NCBI GenBank assembly: GCA_036426205.1
Contig: CM071573.1
Location: 76,208,743 to 76,272,742, forward strand
DNA from: Ascaphus truei
Lineage: Eukaryota > Chordata > Amphibia > Anura > Ascaphidae
Length of the DNA: 64,000 nt
Direction: 5' to 3'
Made by a program: the position numbers and the translations under genes. Under the pieces are notes generated by a model that made no database searches, was not told the DNA's origin, and saw only the letters and a program-made list of their open reading frames with translations. Positions 55,460 through 64,000 of the stretch are shown here, in pieces. The first letter of the stretch is position 1. The number at the start of each line of letters is the position of its first letter.

Positions 55460-55625
55460 CAGGTGACCAGCTACCATTCTTAAGGGCCACCAACAGGTCA
55501 GGTTTTCAGGATATCCCTGCTTCAGCACAGTTGGCTCAGTGCACTGAGCTACCTGTGCTGAAGCAGGGATATCCTGAAACCCTGACCTGTTGGTTGCCCT
55601 TGAGGTCGGGAGTTGGTCACCCCTG
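55460..55625. mobile_element. hAT-type palindromic MITE, older copy
   Basis: Same family as 8481. The ends are CAGGTGACCAGC and GTTGGTCACCCCTG, with the core 'ggatatccctgcttcagcac' and its complement. The flanks no longer show an 8-bp duplication. Confidence 0.8.
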
Positions 55626-55951
55626 AATTAAAAAATGTAACAAAAAGGAACACATTTGCAAAACAAATACCAAACATAATTTACAATTTGTCTAACAAGT
55701 TTAATACTGTGGCTATTCTTTAATATCTAAAGTAATATACAGTACTACTTATTGATAGTGCTGTAGTTGGAAGGATTTCCGCACATGAGTATGTAGCACC
55801 TGTTCCCCACGCCCCTCACGGAAGATCTGGTCACTACATGGGTGTTTTCCCTGGGTGCTGTCGCTCCCCTGCTTGTTCAGGAGGCCTGAGTAGCTCCGCA
55901 GTTGTAGTTTGGGAGCAGCAACAGGGCAGGCTTTTTCTTGGTTCTATTGTG

Positions 55952-55962
55952 CAGCGCCTCCA
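55952..55962 (-). promoter_or_regulatory. Candidate primer binding site (TGGAGGCGCTG)
   Basis: Minus-strand copy of the shared 11-mer, located about five bases after the inferred 3' end of the LTR at 55968. Confidence 0.5.
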
Positions 55963-55967
55963 TCCCA

Positions 55968-56425
55968 TGGGGATCCTGCAGGACGCAGGATGGTCCCCAA
56001 AGGCAATACTCCTCTCCAATAATCACGCCTCATAGTGGGTCCAACAGTAGCTTTATTGCATAACAACATGTTCATCCTCCAGACCTGGTGCAGACCCCGG
56101 GGCTTGACGCCCCCCAGAGCCCCTCCTAATCTCCTTGACCCTCTTGCAGGGAAAAGGGTATCACACTGTCTCATCATCCACCTTCACAGTTTGGTAGAGT
56201 GTCAGCATTTATACATGGGGGGGGGGGAGGGCTTGTAACCCTATACCATAACACGGCAGGTCTAGGTACTGACAGGCATCACACCATATACATGTGACCC
56301 AGTCAGTACCCTCCCCAGGTATGACACTCTAACTGCCGGTTTAGGCCTGCCCCTGGATAAGCAACCTAGTACCCATCCAGCCTGGAACTGCAGGCTAGGC
56401 CTTGCACAGGAGTTTAACCCCAACA
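55968..56425 (-). mobile_element. Solo-type LTR with TATA box and poly(A) signal
   Basis: On the minus strand it begins TGTTGGGGTTAAAC (56425) and contains 'tgtataaatgctgaca', a good TATA box (about 56200-56215). An AATAAAGC signal follows (about 56050-56057), and the LTR ends near 'ggatcccca', followed by the primer-site motif. About 150 bp of internal-like sequence (55800-55951) remain downstream. A G run at 56218-56228 is uncertain. No partner LTR is in the window. Confidence 0.6.
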
Positions 56426-57688
56426 CTGCCTGTTCCTATCAGGACATATTGTTGAGGCCAGTAGAAGGTTATAGCAAGGGCACTTGGCTACAAGTATATG
56501 GAGATTATAACATTTATATTCAAAGTTCGAAAAAAATAAAAGTAAATATTTGATGATGATTTCTTTAGAAATGCATAAAGTGTGGTAAGTTTGTTGTAAA
56601 TAAAACCCTTTCCATAACTCCCTCAGTTCTGGCATTCTCTTCACAACTGAAGGTGATAAGAGCCGATTAGAAGAATTATAGATTTTAGATTTCGGGTCAT
56701 CAATTTCAGAGAAATGTAGCAAGTAGTGAGAGTGTATGACCAATTATTTACTACAAATGCTACTTAACACACACCAACACATTTCATAGCTTATATTGGA
56801 TTTGTCTGGCCATGTTTGACCTAATTCACTTTATTTACATGACAATTCTAAATAAGGAAATGGAGTGACATTCCCCCTCAATTAAAACTCTGGGTTCCCC
56901 TGCATGCCAATATCCTGGAACAAAGTTACAATTCTGTTTATCGCAAAAGATATTCTACCACAATTCTTTTCTGATTTTCTGCATTTTACCATCTATTTTT
57001 CAGTTGATATAATACATTCCAATTTGTCAGAATGGAGTAATATCGAGTACCCAAATACCTGCCCAGACGGGTACTCTTATTGACTTTTCACTGTGGCACT
57101 TTCTGCGCTAATAAGTAATAAATGAATGCTGTATTAGGGCACATTATTAAAATCATTTACATTCATGATGCAAAAAAGCAATGAATAAAATAATTGACTA
57201 TTTTCACATCTGTCACATACAATCATCTCATAATATGGTGATCCGTGAGGCTTTAGGAGAATAAACGTCTGATTATGAATCCATTACCCTTTCACTTGAG
57301 GTCAAAGCGTCCAGATTAGATTTGAAAATCAAGGTTTGTAAAACACAGGGAATATTGTGCAGCGTTTTGCTCCAGGAAATATATTGGATTGCTTAAACAT
57401 ATCTTTCACATCCCAGTCGCTTGTATTTGATATTAGCAATGAGCTAGGTTTCTGGTATTATTTATACAACGTCACTCCTGAGCATTAATTATGATACTTT
57501 TATAATCATGGTCTTCAACACACAGTGGGCCAGATACACCCAAGCGCCATTAATCAGTAATGGACATTAGTATCATTATTATATCAAAACAGTAATGGAT
57601 ATTATTTTCCCTGAGGTTAACAAATAACCACAAAGGTAATTATGCGCAAAAACAACAGCCATTGTGTATCTCATTAGCAAAGGCTTCA
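56426..57688. other. Non-coding AT-rich stretch, possibly conserved
   Basis: No gene or repeat copy is recognised. The 57080-57480 part is rich in TAAT-type motifs ('tgattatgaatccattac') and repeat-poor, so it is a weaker second candidate for conserved non-coding DNA. Confidence 0.3.
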
Positions 57689-57792
57689 TACAACTTATAC
57701 ACCTCCCCAACCACTCCTCTACACAACACGTAGAGATACCTACAACTTATACACCTCCCCAACCACTCCTCTACACAACACGTAGAGATACC
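57689..57792. repeat. 52-bp tandem duplication
   Basis: The unit tacaacttatacacctcccc... to 'cgtagagatacc' occurs exactly twice in a row (57689-57740 and 57741-57792), with a partial 'aaacgtagaga' trace after it. Identical units imply a recent event. Confidence 0.95.
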
Positions 57793-59484
57793 AATAAACG
57801 TAGAGAGCTACCAATGAACACACCTGAGATACCTAGAAAATATGCTCATTTAGATCTATATATTCAAATTTCCATATTTCTCAGGAATCTCAGGTATGTA
57901 AAAAGGAATCTCTCCACATGTTGTATAGAAGAGTATTTTGGGAAATGGACACTACAGTAATTAGTAGAAGCCTTCCTTCATCCTCCTCCTCCACCTCATT
58001 GTAAACATTAATGCTACACTATTTAAATGAGTAAAATTGGATCTATGTTACTATTAACATGAAGTTAATTGAGGTTGCAGTCCCATTGAATAGCCTAACT
58101 GAGTTCAGTGTATCTCGGCCAGAGTGTGTTAATGTTAAACATAAGTTGGCTTTAATATATTTAACTGCATACTTTGCTAAATAGGATACATAGAAATTAA
58201 ATTATAGCAGATAACTATTTGGCCTAACTTTTATGGCAACATTGCCTTTCTAGCCTGAAAGAGTAGACCCTAATTGATCTACAGGTTTTATTCCGTACTT
58301 TGTAACCTGAGTGTTTTCTTGTGTTTATCCCAATGCAAAAATGTTCCTCCTTTGTGTTTGTTATTTCTTTGGTCTATCAGACTACTGTGTGTGCATGTGA
58401 TGAATAGCAAATATAATAATGTCATCCATAATTATTATACAGTGTGTTCCAGCTTAATCACGACTCCTGTAGGAATTCTATTACAGCCTCTTACTGCAGA
58501 GAAGTCTGCAAACAGCTGCACAGGAGGTAGATACAACTTACAAGCCCCTTGGGTGTACCCCAAAAAAAGAACACTAGACGCCTCTTCTTTCTTAGGAAAT
58601 AATGATTTTATGTGTGCATAGATTAAGGACCATGTTTTCTAAGTGGTGTTATTCCACAAGACAAAGGACCAAAACATAGTTTTTCTACGGTGATTCTATA
58701 TTGCATCAAATAATTGATTTTTATTAAGTGCCCAGCTGTTTGCTGAATTCCTTATACGGGATTCTGTCGGTCTGTAAGAGACTCCTGACTGCTGCTGCTG
58801 CAGGCATCATATAGTACCTTTTGGTCTGTATCTTTTGATTATTCTTTTTCATCTTTATTGTGTGCCAGGTTTCAGTATTTTGTATTTTGGCTATTCCAAA
58901 AGACACCTTCCAAATCTGAAAGACAACTTACGGCCAACTTACTATACTGTACCTGGCCCCAAATTGTTACTTTACATTTAGTGATGAAGATTAATCTTTC
59001 TGCCTTACCATATTTTTGTAAATGACTTTTATGTGTAGAGCAGCTGCACCTTTACATACAGTACAAGCTATAACAGTAACATGAGTTGACGCCAGTAACT
59101 TAGTGGTACTATAGATAGTTATGGATTTCCAATTGTCCATTTAACTGAGTGACTTGCTAATTTATGAAGAACACTGTCCCATTTGAAAACAGCCCCACTG
59201 TGTGTACCTCTCCTCCTGCGTGTCATCAATATAGTGCAGTCCTTTGGCAGTGAAGGAGTTAATCTTTTAGGAGTTGCAAAACAAATCAGTCTGTTAGCAA
59301 GCAGCATTCTTGTTGTGCTACAAACACATTGATCATTCATAATACCACAGCAAGACAGCAGAATGTAATTTAGATGGAACACAAGAGAAACACAATCTCT
59401 CTATGAAATGTTTTCTTGAGCTAGATGTTATCCCTTTGGTATCATATTCTCATATTCTATTGAATGACACTGTGTGTAGACTGT
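57793..59484. other. Non-coding stretch
   Basis: AT-rich with no recognised genes. Near 58625-58660 'catgttttctaagtggtgttattcca' resembles the repeat near 20641. Confidence 0.4.
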
Positions 59485-59492
59485 GTCTAAAT

Positions 59493-59632
59493 CAGAGGTA
59501 GCCTACTCCAGTCCTCAAGGAGCACCAACAGGTCAAAGACTGAGCCACAGATTGAGCCACCTGTGCTGTAGCAGGAATATCCCTGAAACCTGACCTGTTG
59601 GTGGCCCTTGAGGACTGTAGTTGAGGACCAGG
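59493..59632. mobile_element. hAT-type palindromic MITE with near-match duplication
   Basis: Same family as 8481. It starts CAGAGGTAGCC and ends 'ttgaggaccagg', with the core 'caccaacaggtcaa' and its complement. The flanks gtctaaat (59485-59492) and gtctgaat (59633-59640) differ at one base of eight. Confidence 0.8.
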
Positions 59633-60659
59633 GTCTGAATAGTAATACAGTAGAACTCTACTGGGCAGTCAGTACAATTCTACAACTTCTGGTCCCTCCA
59701 GCACTTAACCCCAAATATACCTAGGGGATGATTACTTTGTCAGTGTACTTTTCACCCACTCTTGGACTACAAAACGTTCTAGAAACCCGGTACATTGCAC
59801 ACGTGTAATTGTTCATGCAAAACGAGACAGAATGTCCCTCTCATATCACTGACACTAGTTAACGTATTCAGATTGCAGTGAGATATATTCAAATAAGAAT
59901 GATATATGCAAAAACATGCAACTACTTTCTTGTCTGAATATGTCTCACCTCAAGTTCAATAGGTTAAATACAGTCGGTAGTCTCTCCCTTTCTCTCTATT
60001 CAATGCACAAAGAAAGTACCCTTACATTTTCTTCACTGCTTTGTGCTTAGGGATGTGGCAATGCTGAACCGCGTTACTAAATGTTGTGTAGATAATTAGA
60101 CAGGGATATTTATGCCACATTTGGACATTGATTAAAGGTATACAAAGAAAGTCGTAGTTTATAATAAACACCATTATAATCTGTGCTTCATATACTACCT
60201 ACTTCCTCCCACTGACAATCCCCAAATCTGATGGTAAATATTGGGCAAAGTTGGAGCAAACTCCCTTGATAAGTTGATTCTAGGAGACATTGGCCTAAAT
60301 ACATCAACCCCCAATAAAATAGAGCTTTCATCTGGGCCATATCCGGTGGTGAGGAATACAGAAGAAGAAAGAGGACCTCTTTGAAGAATAAACTAAAGAA
60401 ATACTTACCAAAGAAGATTCTGTAAGCAACAGAGGAGCGAGGACTTCAGGTTAAGTTGAGGATCCCATGTTACAGGCCTTGTATTACATATAGACCATTG
60501 GCCATAAATTAGTTTTAATATTTTTTTGTAATGGGGATTTGTTAGAACATCAGGCCTTGAATAATTTGTTATGCTTTCTGTATCTGAGTTTGATGTATCT
60601 AGGCCAAAGTGCCTTTTTTTTTTACTAAGAGGTACTATGCCATGAAACACCTTCCAGAA
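59633..60659. other. Non-coding stretch
   Basis: No gene recognised; ordinary AT-rich DNA. Confidence 0.5.
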
Positions 60660-61115
60660 CACTCCCACCTCCCCCTCACTCGCACCTGTCTCTCTTCCAT
60701 CACCACTTCTCTCTATCCCAGCCCCCACCTCTCTCCCACCCCCATCTCTCCCCCACATGTCTCTTCCAACCCCATCTCTATCCCACACCCCACCTCTCTC
60801 CCACACCCCCACCTCTCCCCCCAACACCGCCACCTGTCTCTCTTCCACCCCCATCTCTCTCTCTATTCCACACTCGAACCTCTCCCCCCACACCACCACC
60901 TGTCTCTCTTCCACCATCACTTCTCTCTATCCTACACCCCACCTCTCCCACATCCCCACCTCTCCCCCCCAAACCGCCACCTGTCTCTCTTCCACCCCCA
61001 TCTCTCTCTCTATCCCACACCCCAACCTTTCCCCCCACACTGCCACCTGTCTCTCTTCCACCCCACTTCTCTTTCTATCCCACACCCCACTTCTCTGTCT
61101 CCCAAAACTCAATCT
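60660..61115. repeat. Pyrimidine-rich minisatellite (67-80 bp units)
   Basis: The block ctgtctctcttcca recurs at about 60687, 60834, 60901, 60981 and 61048, with 'catctctctctctatcccac' and 'cacctctcccccc' between. Spacing is 67-80 bp. The plus strand is nearly free of G. Pro/Ser/Thr-rich frames are artefacts. Confidence 0.9.
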
Positions 61116-61239
61116 CTCCTCCCACACTCACTCAATAACCCCCTCCCCAATACACACTAAACCCCCCAATACACAACTCCCCCCAGAGAGAACACAAACA
61201 CAGACACTTCCCCCCTTTACGAATGATACCTGGGGGAGG

Positions 61240-61390
61240 GAATAAGACTGCTCTGATCTCTTTGGAGTTGCTCTGCAGAGCTCGGCCATGTAATTGGCGG
61301 GAAAACAGGGAGGGGCGGGGAGTGATTGGTTGTGTGCAGTGATGGCCCCGCCCCCTCAGCAATACCTGCAGCAGGAGAAACATAGGTGCT
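61240..61390. promoter_or_regulatory. GC-box and CCAAT cluster
   Basis: The sequence 'gggaggggcggggagtgattggttg' region (61309-61333) contains an SP1-type GC box and an inverted CCAAT box. 'Ggccccgccccct' (61344-61356) is a second GC box on the other strand. Such a cluster is promoter-like, but no transcript start or first exon can be shown, and it could be an LTR or repeat edge. Confidence 0.25.
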
Positions 61391-61727
61391 GAGTACCTGG
61401 CAGTACCATCACAAAATAGCCCTGCATTTCTTTAGAACATATAGCTATACACATTACAAAGGCAGATTCAGGGAAACACAACCAAAGACTTTCCACCTAA
61501 GGATCACATGTTTTGATCTCACTTGAAAAGGGTTTAAGAAGACATTGGGTTTTAATCACATTAACAAGTGTAACTGTGTTTTCCCCAACCGGTGGGAGAT
61601 TTGGCCATTACTACGTATGTGGTGCATGATATATGCTGGTAACAGAAGGGCTGAGTCGTCCGCCAATGGTAGTGGGGACACAAGACTAGGCTTCTGGGAT
61701 TCATACCCTACATATTCTTTAGCAGTG

Positions 61728-61738
61728 CAGCGCCTCAA
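61728..61738 (-). promoter_or_regulatory. Candidate primer binding site, variant
   Basis: Minus-strand TTGAGGCGCTG, one base from TGGAGGCGCTG, and followed by 'cactgc' much as at 55952. It lies just after the inferred LTR end. Confidence 0.4.
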
Positions 61739-61740
61739 TC

Positions 61741-62322
61741 TGCCGTAGGCTCCAGGAAACTGAAGGTGATCTCCCATGGTAGAATGATTACCACTCCCCC
61801 TTGTAAGGTCACACACCAGGCAGGAGGTATAACAACAGGAATGGTTTATTGTCCTCACTGTACAGCACAGTAACAAGGCAGAGTTCTGACCGATGCAGTC
61901 TCAGCTACCACTGAAGGATGGGTCCTGGACTTTCACTACAGGCCAGGGGCACCCACAGCAGTCCCAGCTCTTCCCTGCCCCTCTAGCAGAGGCAGAGGTA
62001 TGGTACACACTCACTCTTCCCCGGAGGGAAGAGAACCACAGAAGTCCTAATAGTCAGGGTCTTGGCTGTGTGACCTGCCCCTCTCAAGTGGGTAGAGGCA
62101 CTACTGAATTTGGGGTGACACTGCCCTTAAGTTCAGCAAGGAGGAGGGCACCAGGTCTCTCATGATTGGTCATACCCAGGCCAGATGTCACCGCCTCCCG
62201 CTGTCACTTAAGTGCAACTCCTCGGAGGGGAAAAATCCTATATCAAGTACTGGCAACCTGATTGTACCAGGGCTTAGTGCCAGTACAGGGTAGAATAGTA
62301 GCCAACAGGTGACCTGGCTACA
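61741..62322 (-). mobile_element. Solo-type LTR (TGTAGCC family)
   Basis: On the minus strand it starts TGTAGCCAGG at 62322, the same first seven bases as the LTR at 9886. It has an AATAAACC signal (about 61846-61853) and ends just before the primer-site variant at 61728-61738. No partner LTR and no coding region are present. Boundaries are inferred. Confidence 0.5.
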
Positions 62323-63370
62323 CAAGGATAAGACAACAAAGACTAAAAGAAAATCACCATATTCTCATCCTTTTATCTTGTCACCATTTTCCGTTTAATC
62401 CTCCTTGCTTCTCACACACATCTCATAAATCAGGCAGCAGAACAGTAATGGTTTCCACCGCTTCCAAATCTAATTCTCCTAAAACAAACTTAATTAAAAC
62501 AGTACCGTCTCATATTTCACTTTGCTTTCTGCAAATACTTCATCTCACTCATTTTTCTTTTACCTGGAAAAGAGCTTCGTTTTTGAAGGATCTTCAAGCA
62601 CGATCAAAATGTGAGAAAGATAACAGCTGCACTGCAGATCTTTAAAGTTTGGGAAAGTAACAGAGCATAATACACAGAAAAACACTTTAACAGTATTGCA
62701 ACTGCAGTAAGTGTTCCTAAGTGGGACTGCCCCTAAAATGAAACCTTTCCATGTGCTGCCAGGATTCACAGGTCCTTGTAACATTAAAAGGTATCATAGT
62801 AGAGGAACCGCTCGTGGTGTAGTGTTCTATAAGAAGCACATATGATCACTTCACTCACTGTTCGCCATACAAAACGCTCAGTAACTGCAATGAATTTCAC
62901 ATTTGTTTCTGTTGGGAAATATACCTCTGAGACTAGAAACTGCTAAAGGCATCGGAGCATACACATCTATAAGAACACATTGAGGCTGGGCTGGCAGGCA
63001 ATGCTATGTATTATGCTTCACAGTATCCAATATGCTTTATAATGTAACTAGTGCAGTGAAATGTAAATGAGCTGGTATTATCCTAGGCTTATCATAGGGG
63101 CTAGAATAAAAGTAGTGGAGCAGGGGGTACTGCCTGCAACCCAACCCAGGCTTATACATTTTGACATTAAGCAAAGCCCGGAGACCCTGAGCAAAGGGCG
63201 ACATGACCACCTGACGAGTAGGGGCTTGGGGGAGAAATGTTATGTTGCATGTTGGGGTGAAAGAGGGAAGGAGTAAGGAGGGGTCCTAGGTTATATCAGT
63301 GCTGGAAGGAGACTTTGCATAGCTCTTTGAATCCGGACCTGTATGAAGTCCCTCCCTCCATTCGAGGGCC
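62323..63370. other. Non-coding stretch
   Basis: No gene recognised. The 63100-63300 part is GC-balanced and may be repeat-derived. Confidence 0.4.
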
Positions 63371-64000
63371 GGCTGGGATGTTTGTGAGGCTTGGTTCAGG
63401 GGCATGTGGCTCTTACCTTCTCCGTCGACATCTTCTCCTGTAGGGCCCCATCATCATGGCTCTGCATGTCAAATGGCGTTCCGTTGTCATAACCATGTAA
63501 CGTTGCATGATGTAGTGGCACCATGTTGTCATGGCAACGGAGTGCTGCATGGCGTCATCATGTGACGTCCCATTGTCCTTTTACATCGCGAAGCCATGGT
63601 GATGGGACCCTGCCGGAGGATCGCCAGGAAATGCTGCCAGAGAAGATAAGAGAGTTACAGAGGCCCCGCGCTTTCCCCCCGCAATCAGTTTTATTGTTGT
63701 GAGGGAGAGCGCAAGGCCTTTGTAACCACGGAGAAAAAACTATAATAAAGCGCAACAAATAATGTGATATAATCACGCTGCAGACTAAACACCCGCGGTT
63801 TTCCCCAAAACCGCAAATTAAGATAACATAAACAAAACAGTGTTCGTGGCGCAAAGTAATAAAACAGTTAATATGTGCAAATGATCCCAGTGTTGATTAG
63901 CACTGAAAAACACACAATACTGTAACTCCAAGTAGAGGATTATTTTGTAACCACGGGGTTCGGTGCAGTGGCACTGATGGCCCCACCATCAAGCCAGCCA
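63371..64000 (-). mobile_element. hAT-like element, truncated by the window end
   Basis: It starts 'gagggccggctggg', like the CAGGGCCGG end of the element at 15670, and shares the blocks 'ccatcatcatgg' and 'gagcgcaaggcct'. Read in reverse, the last 40 bp (tggctggcttgatggtgggg...) match the left end of 15670, so the second terminus should lie just beyond 64000. It is interrupted by a 212-bp insertion. Confidence 0.7.
63732..63943. mobile_element. 212-bp insertion with 13-bp target duplication
   Basis: It is bounded by tttgtaaccacgg at 63719-63731 and 63944-63956. The insert is AT-rich and starts agaaaaaactataataaag. The 13-bp duplication length points to a retroposon (SINE-like) rather than a hAT or mariner element. 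An A/B-box tRNA head is not evident. Confidence 0.8.

Noticed and set aside
60609..61245. 183- and 162-codon Ser/Pro/His-rich frames
   Set aside because: Products of the G-poor minisatellite; two overlapping frames are open over the same units.
1..64000. CRISPR arrays, operons, rRNA or tRNA genes
   Set aside because: Tandem arrays have no unique spacers, no cas-like genes exist, and no tRNA cloverleaf or rRNA sequence was recognised; the repeat content is eukaryotic.

Overview
This is eukaryotic, almost certainly vertebrate nuclear DNA, and the repeat content points to an amphibian, most likely a frog. It holds a BEL/Pao LTR retrotransposon (a group unknown in mammals and birds), L1/Tx1-type LINE pieces, an L2/CR1-type LINE, TTAA-flanked elements and many short palindromic hAT-type elements. 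No complete host gene was found. There are no operons, ribosome binding sites, CRISPR arrays or recognisable tRNA/rRNA genes. The assignment to frogs is inference and the species cannot be read from the sequence.

Layout. 0-9 kb: AT-rich intergenic or intronic DNA with scattered palindromic elements; the hAT-type copy at 8481-8633 has a perfect 8-bp target duplication. 9-17 kb: a nest of repeats comprising a 47-bp minisatellite, two copies of a TTAA-flanked family, an LTR with a primer-binding-site-like motif, a 5'-truncated L1 with a 16-bp target duplication, a CpG-rich element carrying NRF1-like palindromes, a clean hAT element and an L1 ORF1 relic. 17-23 kb: degraded repeats. 23.4-25.4 kb: a decayed L2/CR1-type LINE still showing its YADD box. 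25.5 and 26.9-27.9 kb: two minisatellites. 28.2-29.3 kb: a repeat-poor stretch that resembles a conserved non-coding element. 30-31.2 kb: a large fold-back element with a CpG-rich core. 31.5 kb: another clean hAT element.

32.6-37.3 kb, minus strand: the only long intact reading frame (about 1127 aa), coding for BEL/Pao Gag, protease and the N-terminal part of reverse transcriptase. It is followed by a candidate 3' LTR and preceded by a 400-bp duplicate of its own pol segment. 37.3-40.8 kb is CpG-rich with three unidentified small reading frames and CA-rich tandem arrays. 42.8-47.0 kb is a 4.2-kb tract of almost pure G and A on the plus strand, broken by a few ordinary-composition islands. 47.07-52.29 kb is a second LTR retrotransposon (minus strand) with two LTRs of about 820 bp. 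52.3-64 kb is AT-rich DNA with a LINE 3' tail, palindromic elements, two further solo-type LTRs, a pyrimidine-rich minisatellite and, at the right edge, a hAT-like element interrupted by a 212-bp insertion with a 13-bp target duplication.

The genes do not form a pathway: everything recognisable is selfish DNA. The connecting thread is LTR retrotransposition. A motif TGGAGGCGCTG, or a close variant, lies just downstream of LTR-like ends at five loci, so several of these LTRs may belong to related elements using one primer tRNA. Frequent one-base indels between repeat units and long G runs suggest that part of the consensus is error-prone.
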